Below, one piece after another: positions 1-13,272 of a stretch of DNA of 64,000 nt; the stretch's first letter is position 1; each line of letters begins with the position of its first letter. The position numbers were made by a program, and so were the translations under genes. Under the pieces are notes generated by a model. The model made no database searches. It saw only the letters and a program-made list of their open reading frames with translations, and was not told the origin of the DNA. The DNA is from Gnetum montanum (Eukaryota > Streptophyta > Gnetopsida > Gnetales > Gnetaceae), in assembly GCA_015680685.1 (NCBI GenBank), contig MNCI01033682.1:25455-89454 (forward strand), in the 5' to 3' direction.

Positions 1-1166
1 GTTCTGGTGCTGACAATCCTCTCCAAATACTGGTGCACTACTAATGAAGCCCCATATGCTAATAAATATATTCATCACATGGCATATCAAGAAATAGGCC
101 TTGTATGCTGAGTCATGCTCAATATTCAACCTTTCAAGGTAGTTTGAACATGAATGGGCCCCACATGACTTGGGCAAGAATACCAAGCAATGCTACATGC
201 CAAGATTTAGTTTCAAGGTGTCCACATGCTATGGAATCTTGCCCCACATGCTTTGGTAGCATGTGGGATAGCATGTGGAGCCTACACTAGCCTTCTTTCC
301 TGTCAATCTTGTCCATATGTTACCTAGCAAGACCCAAAATACCTAGAAAAAGATTAAAAATTTTGATGTTAAAAACTCACCCAAAATTGCTAAGAACTAA
401 AACATAAGATGATCACACACTTGAGTCTCACCTTCCACATGATGTACAGAATGTGGGGTAGTGTGGGAGATCCCCCATAGGCCTTAACTTCATCAATATA
501 GGCCAAATAGGTGGTAGAACTCTCACTATGCCCAAATGTTGACCTAGAAGCCTTAAAGTAACCAAAAAACACATGTTCTACAATGTGTGGGGACATCATG
601 TAAGCTTCACACTAGCAAACTTCAGCCTAAAAATTTCTCATTAGCTTCTTAGAGGGCTCCACATGACTTAGAAATGGAAAGTTAAGCATAAAAATGACCT
701 TAACAAGTTTCTAGAGGATGATTTTTAATCCCCACATGTTGGAAAGACATGTTCCACATGTCGTGTAGCATGTGGAAGTCCCCAAAACTTCAAAATGCCT
801 CCAACCTTACCTAAAGTGATAAAAAAACTACATATTCTCTCATAGATCCTCACTGTTCCCATGGAAGCTTGGAGAGGCCAAAAAATCTACTCAAAAAACC
901 CCTGTAAACTAGCAGATCACATCCAACATGCAAGGAATCTTATCCAACATGTTGTGCAAAATGTGGACCAATGTGTGGAGTTTTGTGGCAAGATCAACCA
1001 TGCCCAAAATTACCCATAAGTTGTCCAGCAAGACCCACAATCCCTAGGATGGGATACTGACCAAAATTTTAACCCTTGCAAGCTATAAAACCTAGGTCTT
1101 GGTCTCACATGCTAGGGCACCTTGTCCCAAATGTTGTACAACATGTGGGGGAAATGTGTGTAGGTC
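1..1166. repeat. Degenerate CCACATG/CATGTGG tandem repeat
   Basis: CCACATG and CATGTGG words in both orientations recur in clusters near 242, 434, 571, 731, 922 and 1107, spaced about 140-190 bases. Linkers are partly shared: AGCAAGACCC followed by a CCTAG word occurs at 326 and 1027. I read this as a decayed tandem array, or the repeat-rich U3 of an LTR cut by the window edge; a TATA-like agctataaaacc lies at 1081. No coding frame is credible here. Confidence 0.55.
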
Positions 1167-1240
1167 TTATAACTTGAAATAATTGAAGCATAGTTACATC
1201 CTAAGATTTATATAAGTTTATAACTTAGTGCTACCTAGTA

Positions 1241-1297
1241 GAATCAAACTTGTAACCTAGGGTTACAAAGCTAAGACCTACACCACTAGGCTAATAC
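1241..1297 (-). repeat. tRNA-like (SINE-type) fragment
   Basis: On the minus strand TAGCCTAGTGGTG (1281-1293) resembles a pol III A box, and AGTTTGATTC (1241-1250) resembles a B box, at a tRNA-like spacing. No full cloverleaf and no poly(A/T) tail are visible, so this is at most a SINE head or a tRNA-derived relic. Confidence 0.35.
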
Positions 1298-1867
1298 CTC
1301 ATTGTTATTGTGATTATGATTACAATTACTATTTAACATGATTATACACATTAATCTTGTTTAATAGGTAGTATGGTGTTGTGGGAGGTAAAGGATAATG
1401 ATTATGAGAAAAGACTAAAAACCAATAGGTATAATCTTAATCCTCGTACTATTATACATTTATGATTATAATGTTAATATTTTTTAGCATATTAAAGTAC
1501 ATTTACTTTAGTTTCTAACCAAAAGAATGACTATATGTATACCCTAAGACATACAGCCAACATGATACTTTAGAAGAATTATAGATAAATTTTTGTTATA
1601 CATTGACCATAGAACACTTTAGTTTATAACCTCTCAATCTAGGTTGAGCACCAAATATTTAAATCAAATTGAAGAGTTACAAGAATATAACATTTTCATT
1701 AAACATTAAAAAATGTATTCACTTAGAGGCTCAATGCTCATTCCATCAAGCTAGGGAGATTAGTGGATGAGCAAAACCCTAACCTCTTTTTCATCAAGCA
1801 TATATGACAAAAAATAATATATTATAACAAATGTAATTTTAATAGTGATTTTTCTTAGATCTTCATC
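1298..1867. other. AT-rich sequence, no gene seen
   Basis: Low-complexity AT-rich DNA left of element 1. No ORF, RNA gene or known repeat was recognised. Confidence 0.5.
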
Positions 1868-1872
1868 ATGGA

Positions 1873-2688
1873 TGATGAGCTATGGAATATCCAACTCCAC
1901 AAATAAGGCAATGTGATTTTAACAATAATTGATTAGTATTCGCAATCGTTGTCTTCCCACATGAATTAGTAAAATCAATATGTATAGTTTAACTCACAGT
2001 GAGGTATATGATATTCATGTTGAATTGACCATTAGGCTACTAGTAAACATGAAGTGAAAGTAAAGGTTTCTAATTCTAAGTGATAGTAAAATAAATCTAA
2101 ATTAGCGTATGTGATGAGCGGCTAATGTTGATCTTTCGATCACAACTTGGACTTTGTGCAACTACTGCTAGGATTACCAAGTACCACACTACTAGGTGTA
2201 CCAAGTAATAGTACTACTAGATTACCAAGTAGTTACACTTACGTGCTCAAGATCAATCGTACTCATTTCACTTATCAACATTAAAAGTAAATTGCAAGGA
2301 ATGGTAAACATTAACTATGAAAATAGTAAACTAATTAGAAATAGAAATAAAACTAAGTATTGTTACAATGATGTAGAGTAATCTTGATCCTTATTACTAT
2401 GCATATAATGCATCCAAGTACATCACATTTGAATAAAGATTTGATTCAATTACAAAACATCACACTATGGGCACACACTACTAAGTACTAAATTCAAGAA
2501 AACAAACTGAAAGAGTTTTTGTTACTAAGCTATCAAATCTACTATGGATCCGTGCACCTAAGTGTTACTTATATAGGCTGGCACATACCTTGTAATATCA
2601 TTTATACAATAATGTATGCTAAGATACAATAACGTATCTACAGCATTGTAGATACGATATCATAGCCTTAAAATTTTTGGATTTATCA
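1873..2688 (-). repeat. 3' LTR of element 1
   Basis: It matches 20542-21436, with a deletion near 1895 that removes part of the segment containing the CAACCATATGAG equivalent. The inner end is TTTATCA at 2688. The degraded polypurine tract (plus strand TATCTCCACAACTAAC) and the conserved CTCATCCTCGAGTT follow at 2689-2724. In the sense direction it has dyad words around 2610-2665 and a TATA box (CCTATATAAG) near 2575. Confidence 0.85.
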
Positions 2689-2879
2689 TATCTCCACAAC
2701 TAACTAAAAACTCATCCTCGAGTTAAAAAAAATAAGGATGGAGTTCCTTACAAAATTGGGAGGTAGATTTACATGACACTAACTTTTATATACATGACTC
2801 TCTAGTTCCATAGTGGAGTTTACAAAAATAAACACATGACATGATAATTTTGATGAAAAATGAAAAAACAAAATCTAGC

Positions 2880-5614
2880 AAGGTTAAGTGTAGCCTTATG
2901 TTGTTCTAGGTAAAGGTAGCTCTTTCATAGGTTTCTTTCCTTTTTCATCAAGCTTCTTAAATTGATATCTATTTAGGAGTGCCTACAACTTCTCTTCTTT
3001 TTTTCCTAGATCATAGATTGTCCATGCTAATGAGCCAATGTTTGATGGACTTGGTATGTTCAATGGACATGGTAGTTGTAGAAACATCTAATTGGCTTTA
3101 ACGTACCATGCCACAAACTATTATCTCTCTTCTTCATAAGCTTTGGCCTTTTCTTTGAGTTCATGGTAGTTTGTTAATCTTCTAGCTAGATTCATTGCTA
3201 CATCTTTTTACCCCTAATAGCCAGCCTTAACTACTTCTAATTCTGATTTTGCTACTTGAAGTTTTTGAAGAGCATCTTTTCTATCTGCAAACTCCTTCTC
3301 ATACAAGGCATAACCGACTACTACTTACTTTTCTAGCTCATTTCTAGGCCTACGTATTGTTAACATGGCCAAATTAGCATATTAGAGGTTTGCTAATGCC
3401 ATGTATTCTTTTAAGTCCTCTATTTGTAGGTCTTTATCTTTCACTTCTTCTTGATAGGTTAGGGTCATGTTGTCCAACACGGGTTGCTAATTAGGATTTT
3501 GTGCTACAATAGAACTAATTTTGGCCTTTTCCATCTACTATTTATCTACTTGTACATACCCACTTGGTCTCGAAAGTGTTCTTTGAGTCTTTCATTTCTT
3601 AGCCTCATTTTACCACATGTTGATTTTGATAGCTAATTTCTTTCTAATGACATGTACCTTCTCCATAGAAAGGGTTATGTTTTCTCTTGCAAGGTAGCTC
3701 TTATCTTGGTTGACCCTCATCAAGTGCTCTTTCAACTGATGGATGCTTTCTTCTAGAGTGGTTTTCTACTTTTCTACTATGGTCAACCTCATTTTTTTTG
3801 CTATGAGTTATTTTTTTTCTTCCTGTAAGGTAGCAAGTGCTTTAGCATGGGCATATGATTGGGATTTGGCTACTAAAGCTTTCTATACTACCTTTTCTTT
3901 CTCATATACTATGTCTTTATTGTTCTTAAGAATAAAATTGACCTACTTAGTTCTGAATTGTGCTATCTGATCTGGTGTTATGAATTGAGTTGAATCTCTC
4001 CTTTCTGCTCTCAGGGCTACAAGATCTTCTTGTAATCAGTGAAGCTCATTCTTAGCATGCTCTACCCTAGCTTTGACCATGACTAATTTTCCTTTGGTGG
4101 TAATTAATTAAGACTGTGTCCCAATGATATCACTAGGAATATTAAATAGATTTGTCATAAATTATCTTATCTACAACAATTTGTCTAACACATCTTCATG
4201 TTCTGCAAAAGTCATAGAGGTATCAACTAACATTTGAGCATCTCTGATTCCAGAAATATTAGCTAGTGGCACAAAAGGTATATTAAATGATTTTTTCATG
4301 TGATCTATGATTACTTTTGCATCTCCCACTACATAATGGTGCTGCATGACCAGAACTATGTCTTCTTTTGCAGATTCAAGCACCACTTAGAATGATGCGA
4401 TGTTCCCAGAAATCTATTGTGGCCACTTAGCCTCTCCTCGTAACTGCAATGATATTTTTCCACTAGTAGGATTGGTTGAAATAGTTGATCTGATTGCATC
4501 ATCAATAACTTTGAATAGATTGGCCTCTTCTCTACTTTCCCAACTAATAGTTTCTACAATTTGCTACAGATGACTCATTGAAAGTCTATAATCTTACAGT
4601 GATGGTGTTAGAACTTGTGGTTGCTGCTACTTTTATCCTGTGGATTGGATAGTCTCCTTAGTCCCTAGTTGTTCTTCTAATTGGTCCTTTTTAAAAGGAA
4701 TTGGCTTAAGAATTTCAGCATAGGAAGCATTTTGTGCCTTCTTTAATGCATCATTTTTATACCTTAGGATTCTAGCTTGTTTACATAACTTCCAGATAAG
4801 GCAAGGGAATGGAAGTGTTAACTTTCCTGCCTTGTTCTCTTCAAACTATCTTTTTATTTTTGTGAAGTAGATGTGAGCAATTTTTGCATTGAATTTTTCC
4901 ATTAATATTGCACTTCCTCTAGGTGCATATGTGAAGATTCGATTCAATCTCTTGGTAGGAAATAGGTGAGAAGTGTCAATTTTGAAATAGATATTTTCTT
5001 TTACAGTCAATTCACTGTATTCTTTATCTTTCTTATCATATGCTCACTACAACCATAGCTTCCTGGCATTTGTGTTAGATCTAGTTGATATTTGTGCCAT
5101 ATTTGCTCCTTAATTAGGCATATTCAATACCTCTATGATTGCCTTAATCGAGTAAGATGCTGATAATCCTTCAATTTTGATTGTTGCATCACCTTCTCAA
5201 TTTTGCCAAAACTAAAGTGTTTCTTCGTGATATCATTCTCCATTATTTCTCAAAGTAGGCCACAAAGGAGATGACTAAAGTTTGGCATTAAAAAATTCTG
5301 GAGAAAATTCCTAGAATAGACCAAAGTTTAGTTCCAAAATGATTATTGACATGATGGATTTTTCTAAATAGCTTAAAGGCATTTAGGAGATGGTGTAAGT
5401 TGCTTTCCCTAGATGGGCATTGGTGGAACCTCTTCTTTTCCTTGAGCAGATTGCTCTGTGGTAGGAGTTTGTTGATGAATGTTGAAATATTGTGCTTCCT
5501 ACTCTCCTTGTTCTACTTGTGGATTTTACTCACTCTCTCGTCCTCTTCCATGACCTCATGATCTTTTACTTACTAATCATGGAAGTTCTCCTTGTACTCC
5601 TCTTTTTGGGCTAT
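2880..5614 (-). pseudogene. 3' ORF relic of element 1 (coiled-coil protein in env position)
   Basis: On the minus strand this segment matches, part by part, the 3' ORF of element A (50694 onwards) and of element 2. One example is the stretch at 4171-4386, whose ...HMKKSFNIPF... and AEHEDVLDKLL parallel HIKESFNVLV and AEHEDLLDRVL in element A. The C-terminal two thirds is rich in Glu, Lys, Gln and Leu heptads, suggesting a long coiled coil. The start codon is now ATA (5612-5614), directly after TGATTGTAG. Many stops break the frame. The function is unknown. The position after pol is that of the env-like ORF of Athila elements, but I see no signal peptide or membrane span. Confidence 0.65.
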
Positions 5615-6119
5615 CTACAATCAATCAAGGGTTTGAAATTATGAGAGTATTCTCATAAATGAGGAACAATTTGATACCTTACTCATACCCTTAGTTATAT
5701 CAAGTTCTTAGTTCATTATGATTGTAGAGTTAGAAAATGTTTCAATAACCATCCCATTAGTCCTTTAAATGAGTGGCATGATCAATTAGAAGTCTTCTTA
5801 AAGTTTTTTTTAGCCTTTATCATGAGTGATTTACTATAAAAATTCTTAACATGTTTCCTTAGACCTACCCCTATAATATCTTCTTGTTGTTAGCAATTTC
5901 AAAAAAAAAAATCAACTCAAATTTTTCTTACCAACACCCCTCCACGACTAAGGTGATAACTTTGAAATCATGTAGATTGAAAAATCATGAAAATTGAGGC
6001 AATAATGAGCAAGTTATGGGCGTTATAAGTTGGAGTGTTAGAGCTCTTAGCTACAAAGAAAAATTAGGAACAACTCCCTTCTTATGAAATTCAGAAATGA
6101 AAATTTTTTCTAACTCCCC

Positions 6120-6220
6120 TATGCTATATATAGGTTTTATGTGTGTGATATCGTAAATATGACATTGTAGATGTAATATTGTAGGTTTTTGCAATATCAT
6201 AGATATGATGTCACCATAGA
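6120..6220 (-). promoter_or_regulatory. Internal promoter-like block of element 1
   Basis: In the sense (minus) direction a cluster of GATATC, AATATT and TCTACAATG words (6143-6215) is followed by CTATATATAG (6124-6133), about 515 bases before the 3' ORF start. The same words appear in the U3 of this element's own LTRs. The arrangement parallels element A at 50116-50190. Promoter activity is inferred. Confidence 0.45.
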
Positions 6221-6259
6221 AAAATCAAAATTTCTGAATGTTTTTCTCAAAAAAAAAAA

Positions 6260-7869
6260 ATGAGTCCCATAGAATAGTTGGAAGATATGCATTATGTTTA
6301 AAGGGTTTTTATATAGAGATGATGCTTTAGTTGTGAAAAATAAGTATTAAAAGTCTATGATTAAGGAATCTTGGGCTATGAAATTATATTAGGTATTGAT
6401 GGAATCAATTAAAAAGACAACATTGTTGTGTTATTAGAATGAATAGTTATTAGCCATTTTATCCATTCCATGGAGTAGTGGTTTATGATTTAAAAGGAGT
6501 AGTGCTTAAAAATTTTTATTAACACTAATATGGTATAAAAGAATTCATTAGATTAAAATGATTGAATGGGCATTCATTGATTCAAAGATGGTAGAAAGAT
6601 TGAGTTATTTGCAAAGTCCCATAAAAATCTAGCTAAGATAGATCTCTTTGGATAATTGATGAGATAGAGTCAAATCAGTGGAATGAAATTTTGAAAGGAT
6701 AGTACAAAATAGTTTTCTTAGAACATTAAGAATCAGTCACCTTCTCAAAGGTGAATTATAATCATTCTTGTTAAAATAGTGAGCAAAAATAGTTGTTATA
6801 TTCTCTACATTGTGCAATTTTCAAAACATGAATTAAGTACAACAAAAGTGAAGTAAAACATGCCTGATATATATAGTGAGATATATGGGATGGATTGCAT
6901 GTATAAGCATTTTTAAAAACTAGAAAAAGAAGAGGCAAAGGCCAAATTAAAGATGGAGGTCATTATCACTAACATCTATGAAACATTGTTAAGCATATGA
7001 GATTTTTGAAAACAATTTATTATGAATATGGCCAGCAATCATATCTTTACAAACAATGATAAAGTGAGTCTATGTACTCAAGAATTAATCCAATTAAATA
7101 AACAACCCATAGAAATAATACAGTTGATTAAAATCCAGAAACATCAAAAACTTATGAAGGTTCAACATATTTCTCACAAAAGTTTGGGAGTTTAATTTTT
7201 GTACCATTAATTAAACTTCTATACTTTGGGGAAGTTAATTTCCTTGAGTTCATTCCGTGCAAGTGTATTTCGAGGGCATCAATAGGTGAAAAACTACATT
7301 CATCATATTTATTTATGTTCTTTTGTTTTTTCTGTTCTTGTAATCACACATTGCAAGAATCATTTAGGGTTTTTATATTTTTCTTCGAAAATCAAAATGA
7401 TGAAATTTGCTCCCACAATTTCCACCCTCCAAAAGCTTTTAACATTGAGGTCATTGTGGCTATCATCGCCACCAACGATGATGAATTTTGGGACATGTGT
7501 GATGCATGGCCTACATTGGTTCACGAGTATGATGCTTGTGCTTACCAACTGCTCTCATGGCTTTGTAAACCAAATCCCTAACTTGAGTGGAATCTATCCC
7601 TTTTCTAGTACTCTTCTCTTTCTTTTGAAAACTCTATTGTTGAAATCATTAATCTCTATATTTTAGATTACCTCTGACAAAAATCATTGTGCATATAGTA
7701 GGAATTGATCAATTTTAATGATCCAAACTTGGTAGCATGGAGAATACATGACAAGTGTTTGATGAAATGTTATGCACAGTAACATGCTTCATATGTTTGC
7801 CACCTACTTGAGCCCTTTGATTTGAGTCTTTCCTAAACTTGATTAGAAAAATATAATCCAAAGGATTTG
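6260..7869. other. Unassigned AT-rich region inside element 1
   Basis: About 1.6 kb with no recognisable gene. A short open stretch at 7286-7666 on the plus strand has no family resemblance and overlaps open frames on both strands. The left part should be element 1 upstream of its internal promoter. The right part probably belongs to the inserted element that carries the integrase at 7870-8960. I cannot place the junction. Confidence 0.4.
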
Positions 7870-8960
7870 GTATTGTGAACTTAATTCAAGTCTACCATTG
7901 CTTTGGAGACTTCATATGAATGCAGTTTTTCACCTTTGTACAAAATCTGAAGCTGAAACAGGTGATGTTCCAATAGCCTTCTTAAACCTAATAGGATCCA
8001 TCCAATATGTAGATTGTAAATAATCAATCCAATTTCTTGAATTTCTATCCATCGATTTCTTAATGTAGGAAATAAGATTTTAATTTGTAAATTTAGCTAA
8101 GCCATTTTCTTGAGGATAATAATTGGAAGAAGAAAATATGAAAATGAATTTTTCTAATGCCCATGTTATGAATTCTTTAGACTGAAAAGGAAGTCCATTA
8201 TTAGATACTAATACTTCAAATAGACTGAAATGACTTAAGATTTGATCTTCCAAAAACTTGATTAAATCTGATGTTGAACTTCTTCTTAGAGCTTTTGCTT
8301 CAGACCATTTAGTGAAGTAATCAGTAGTTGTGAGAATAAATTTATGCCCAACTCTCGAAGGAATAATTGTAGCAATGAAATCCAAACCCCATTGCTAAAA
8401 TGGTCTATCCACAATTACCGGTTTTAAGGAAGCTCTAGACTTTTTGATTTTGAATCCATGGGTTTGACATTTATAACATCTTTGAATTTTCAAAGCAATA
8501 TCTTGATACACACTGGGCAAATAATATCTTTGTCAAAGTACATGTTGTATAGTTAATTTAGGGGATTCATAAAATAAATTATAATGATTGTGGAATCTTA
8601 TAAGATGGGACCAATTTGATCATTATGAATACATTCCAACAAAACTCCTCTAAAATCTTTTCTATATAATATATCATCTCTAACCATAAATTTACATGCT
8701 TTCTTGAAGAAAGCTATTTTTTGANNNNNNNNNNNNNNNNNNNNNNNNNNNNNNNNNNNNNNNNNNNNNNNNNNNNNNNNNNNNNNNNNNNNNNNNNNNN
8801 NNNNNNNNNNNNNNNNNNNNNNNNNNNNNNNNNNNNNNNNNNNNNNNNNNNNNNNNNNNNNNNNNNNNNNNNNNNNNNNNNNNNNNNNNNNNNNNNNNNN
8901 NNNNNNNNNNNNNNNNNNNNNNNNNNNNNNNNNNNNNNNNNNNNNNNNAATTACCAAAGG
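7870..8960 (-). pseudogene. Ty3/gypsy integrase relic, different lineage
   Basis: Reading leftwards, the zinc-binding region begins beyond the gap (DDILYRKDFRGVLLECIHND, about 8598-8700). It is followed by the rve core, DFIATIIPS...HKFILTTTDYFTKW at about 8385-8300, with the first catalytic Asp present. The second site reads VSNNGLPFQSKEF, where Asp is replaced by Asn. Then comes YYPQENGLAKFTN with the expected Glu replaced by Lys, and an integrase C-terminal stretch down to about 7870. The phrases differ from the SDNGTHF / YHPQANGQAEVTN type of the other elements here, so it belongs to another gypsy lineage inserted in element 1. It contains stops and a gap. Confidence 0.7.
8725..8948. other. 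Assembly gap (224 N)
   Basis: Run of N. It interrupts the integrase relic and may hide the left part of element 2. Confidence 0.99.
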
Positions 8961-9266
8961 TAAGCTCTTTATCATGGGAACTGCAAAATTTAAGGTTTTC
9001 GATGAAATTTTTGAAAATTTTTCTAACTCCCTCAAAGGGTTAATAACCTTAACAATACACCAACATCAATTTTTTTGAGAGTTAACCCTTTCAACAACCT
9101 TAAGGATGATTTATTAACAATAACACATAAATAAAATAATGATTGAAGTAATTAAATTAGCCATAATCACAACTTAGCCAAGTGTAACTATCCTAAAGAG
9201 CTAAAGGTATCCTAATTACTTCATTTACACAAGGATTGCTAACCCATGGTTTTATTGTGATTACAA

Positions 9267-12056
9267 ATGGCACCAAAATCGAAATGCTCACAAGAAAGGA
9301 GAATACTCTCAACTAAGGAAGAAATGGCTCAAAGCTAGAAGGGGCCAACAAGAACAAGCCCAAGAACTACTAGAGGCAACCCATGTAATGGGACCTCTTC
9401 ATGAGGAGCCCAAAGTGGAATCTGTTCAACAGATTCCAAAAGAAGAAGTGCTAATAGAGCAATCACAGTGAGGGGAAGCACTAGGACTTGTTCCAAGACT
9501 TGAAGTCACTTTAATTCAAACTTGCCTTAACATCATCAGGTCCTGAGAGATTCAACACTCAGTTCTCCAAGAAATAAACTTTGGGTCATTTCTAGAGAAA
9601 GCTCTAATAGAAGTCAAAACACAATTGCAAACCTCTCCCATGTGGCCAATCATCACATCTAGTGAGGAATGGTACATGGGAGAGACAAATCTCTTCTGGA
9701 ATAATAGAAGGTTAGGGTCCATAGTAAAAATCAAAGATATTCAAGTGTCCTACTTGGTCAAGGCTATTGCACAGGCACTAAGGCTGCCTAACATTAGAAC
9801 ATAGTTGGCAAAGCTATTAACACAAAGTGTTCCTAAGGCCAAAAAAAGAGTGTACTAAGCAGTGTTATGGGGTCAACCGTAAGGAGTACAACACGCTCAC
9901 ATTGGTGGAGCGCATCTATCTCAAAATTATGACTTATCACCTCAATCAAATAGTGAGGCCCAGCAAGGTGACCATCTTTTTCGCCCAAGCATGTGCCAAT
10001 CTAAGCAGGATATTTCCTATAAAATTTCCACAACTAATCTATTTAAAAATCAAGAAGTGTTTCAAGGAAAATGAACATGGAAGGAAAGCCCTGCCCTTTC
10101 CATTCTCATTGAAAACTCTGCAAAAGGACAGGAATTATCTGCTACACCAACAACACAATTAGACATGCTCTTTTGGCTTCATGATCTAAAATCATGAAAG
10201 AAAAGATACCTACCACACCTAAAGAAGAGGAGTAGCCGCCACCTCCACCTCCTACTCAAGAAACAATGTTGAAGGCCAATGTAGCCATTAAGCACTTACA
10301 TAAATTATGAGAGCAACTCTTGCGTAAGCAAGAGTAGTGTGCAAAGATGAGTACTATGTGTATTGACTAGCAATGAGTCACCTTAATGAGGTGGCTCAAA
10401 CAATTAGCCAAATGAAAGGGGTGGACCAATATTCATTGTCCAATGAATGTAATTACCCATGAGGTTTGATCTTGATGCTCAAGAGGTGACAATTTCATTC
10501 TCACAACACCATTTATTCCCAGAAATCTCTGAAAATGATGGCTCCTTCTCAATGCAGTTGGAGGAAGGTGAATGGCCCATTATACTAGTGATGCAGCACC
10601 AAGGGTAGGAGACTATGGTTGAAGTAATTGCTGATCACATTGTCAAAGCACTTAATGCACTTGCAACATCTATACCAAACATATCTACACTTCAATATGT
10701 GCAGACATCAGCAGGAATGATCAATGAAAAATGTAATGCAGCCCAGCATGAAGAATTACTGGATCGACTGGTGTGGACCGGGCAACCGATTCTAGATATC
10801 TTTGATTTTCTAGATAACATCACCGTAACCCAATTAGAGCTATTGGAATTAAGCGGCAAATGCATCATCTTGGAGCGGTAAATTGAAATGGCTCAAGTAG
10901 AAAATCAATGCTTGGCCATGAAGGTTGTCAAATTACATGTCCATCTTGTTGATCCTACACTCCTCAATGTGACAATAACTAGAGAAGAAGCTTTTCAACA
11001 ACTTCAAGAACAACTCAAGAAGTTTGAGGAGGAAGCATTGATGGCCATCTTCAACCAATCTGTAACAAAGGCAAAGACATATTCAGTTTAGAAGGACTTT
11101 TCTTAGATGCACCAGGAGAACAAAGCACTAACCGTAAAAAATCATCACCTATGCAATGTTGATGCCCAAAAAAGAACAAATGCAGGAATTCATTCATCAA
11201 AAGTAGGAGGAGCTAGCTATGGTGAATGTTGAATTAAAAAATTTGGCCATAGAAAATCAAAATCTATCGATGGAAGAAGTTTGTGCATTACACCAATAAT
11301 CTGCTATTAAGATTGCCACTTGGAAAAATGAAGCTTTGAAGTTTGAAAGAGTTAAAAATCACTATAGAGACCAAGTTGGCTTGTAGAAGGAAGTAAATGA
11401 GAAGCACATCTAGATGACAAAGGCAAAAATAACTAAATTTATCCAACAACTTCAATAAGGAAAAGAAGTTTGGCAACCTATCATTGACAGAATTGATACC
11501 TACAACAAAGTGAACATATGACTAAAGGAGTTGCAAATAAAAGAGATGACAGAATACATGGAGTTGATCAATCTCTGCTATGCAAACCTAGTAATGTTGA
11601 CTGCCAGATGGTCACAGTTAGAATTAGAAAAATAAGTGGCTAGCTCATATTTGCTATACAAGGTAGAGTTCAAACACCATAAAATACCGAGCAAAAGCTT
11701 GAGACTCCAAAGGCTAAACTCGAAGTTCTTAGAGCGCGATTCACGGATCAATGATCAACTGCTGAGAACTTAGCCAAAAGGATGAACGATTACTAGGAGC
11801 TGAAGGATGCAATCAGAGCATTAGACATTGAATGCAAATAATTTACTACCTTGTTTATCAATGCAAAGGAGCTCTTTCCAGTAATCCCATGTCCCTGGGA
11901 TGTGTCTGTTCTAATCCACATTGGTGAAGTTGTGTGGATGATGCATGATCCTAGAAGTAAGGAAGAGAAAATGAAAGCATTGTTGGATGCTTTCTGCCTT
12001 CCAATAGAAGTTGCAACAATAGGAGGACAGCCATAGCTACCTTGATTTCTGCACAT
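9267..12056 (+). pseudogene. 3' ORF relic of element 2
   Basis: The ATG at 9267 follows TGATTACAA, the decayed form of the acceptor-like string seen before the same ORF in other elements. The order matches element A: a globular N-terminal part (around 9620-10160, with LVERIYLKIMTYHLNQI and ALPFPFSLKTLQK), a linker, a middle block (10615-10881, AQHEELLDRLVWTGQ), a coiled-coil part (10888-11800) and a tail (11851-12036, AKELFPVIPCPWDVS ... EEKMKALLDAF). The reading frame changes at least twice and stops are frequent, so it cannot be translated now. The element's 5' part is missing. The family function is unknown. Confidence 0.65.
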
Positions 12057-12339
12057 GCGTGAAGCCAGTGAAGGTTCCTTAGAACCTCAAGAGCCATCAC
12101 TACCTAGGATTTTCTAATCTTTTCCATCAAACCTTCATGCCATCAAGGAACATGTTTTCATGATATTCAATTTTGTCTCATGAACACCATCATTTTTGTA
12201 ATGTGTTGATATGTACACTCAGGCACTCCATTTTTGTTAAGTTAGTCTATTTTGTTTGTGAAAGATTAGTCAATAAGTCCATACCTTCCCAATTTTGTAA
12301 AAGAACTTGAGGATGAGTTTTCATTTAGTCATGTGGATA

Positions 12340-13272
12340 TGATGACTCACATTTCTTAGCTGCATCAATGAGGCCTTGTCTATTGGGCCTCATCGATTAG
12401 GCCTCATTGACAAGACCTCGTCGATGCATCGTATCATGCATCAACGAGGCCCTATCAATGTAATATTTGCTTTTGGCCTATAAATACACATCTACTAGTC
12501 ACATTTATGGCAATGAGATTTCAATAATAGTGAATCTCTTGCAGTTTATTTGTTTGAAAGTTAGAATATTTCTCCCAAGTGCCTGCAATATGATTCATTG
12601 GATGTATAGATCTTTCTTCAAGCATTCTTGTACCTAAGCACAATAGTGTGTGTGGAAATAAAGATTAGCTTTCAGATAAACCTTGTAGCACTCTAGATAG
12701 ATAAAAAAATTTCATTTCTACATTCAATGTTTTCAATTAATTCATTGATTAAATTTTTTCCAGTAATTAAGCTAATGAAGTAATTAAGCAACATAATCTA
12801 GATAGGTTAAACACATAAGTACAACCGCTTCAAGCATAACACATATTTTCTTGGTAATCCCAGTAGCATTATTGCTTGGTACACCTAGTAGCGTAGTGCT
12901 TAGTAACCCAGCAGTGGATATGTGAGTTCAAAATGTGTACAAAAGGTAGGATCAAATACTTATGTTAGGACTAGCTAAAGATGAGTAGGTTAGTTACATT
13001 AAATTAGCTATTAAATTACCTTTTCTTTCTCTCTATTTAGGCACTAAAACTATAAAACATAAAACTATAAAAAATCATATGCCTCAATTACACTTAACCA
13101 TACCATGTGCTTCACAAGTGTAACTGGGAAGACAACAAATGATCTTAGGGCAAGGTTCATTTCCTAGAAGACTAGTGCACCAGAAACTATAAAGTCCATG
13201 AGATTCAACTAGGTCACATGTGAACACTTGTGATTCATATGGTTGGGCGTAGGGGTGCCTCATTACTTATCA
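12340..13272 (+). repeat. 3' LTR of element 2
   Basis: It starts TGATGACTC right after the tract GAGTTTTCATTTAGTCATGTGGATA, the same context as the element A polypurine tract, and ends ATTACTTATCA at 13272. A TATA box (CCTATAAATACA) lies at 12477-12488. Downstream are the conserved TTGGTAATCCCAGTAG-like repeats (12851-12915). No primer-binding site follows, so it is a 3' LTR. Confidence 0.75.
12360..12470 (+). promoter_or_regulatory. U3 repeat cluster of ATCGATGAGGCC type
   Basis: Four to six short words related to CATCGATNAGGCCTCAT, GACAAGACCTCGTCGATG and GCATCAACGAGGCCCTATC alternate in both orientations. They lie immediately upstream of the TATA box at 12477. Likely a transcription-factor binding cluster; this is inferred from position only. 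Confidence 0.5.

Noticed and set aside
7286-7666. Plus-strand 126-codon frame
   Set aside because: Overlaps open frames in other phases and on the other strand, has a composition without domain features, and lies inside decayed repeats.
8598-9035. Open frames running through runs of N (also 26258-26871)
   Set aside because: The length is an artefact of the gap. Only the flanking integrase and gag parts are real.
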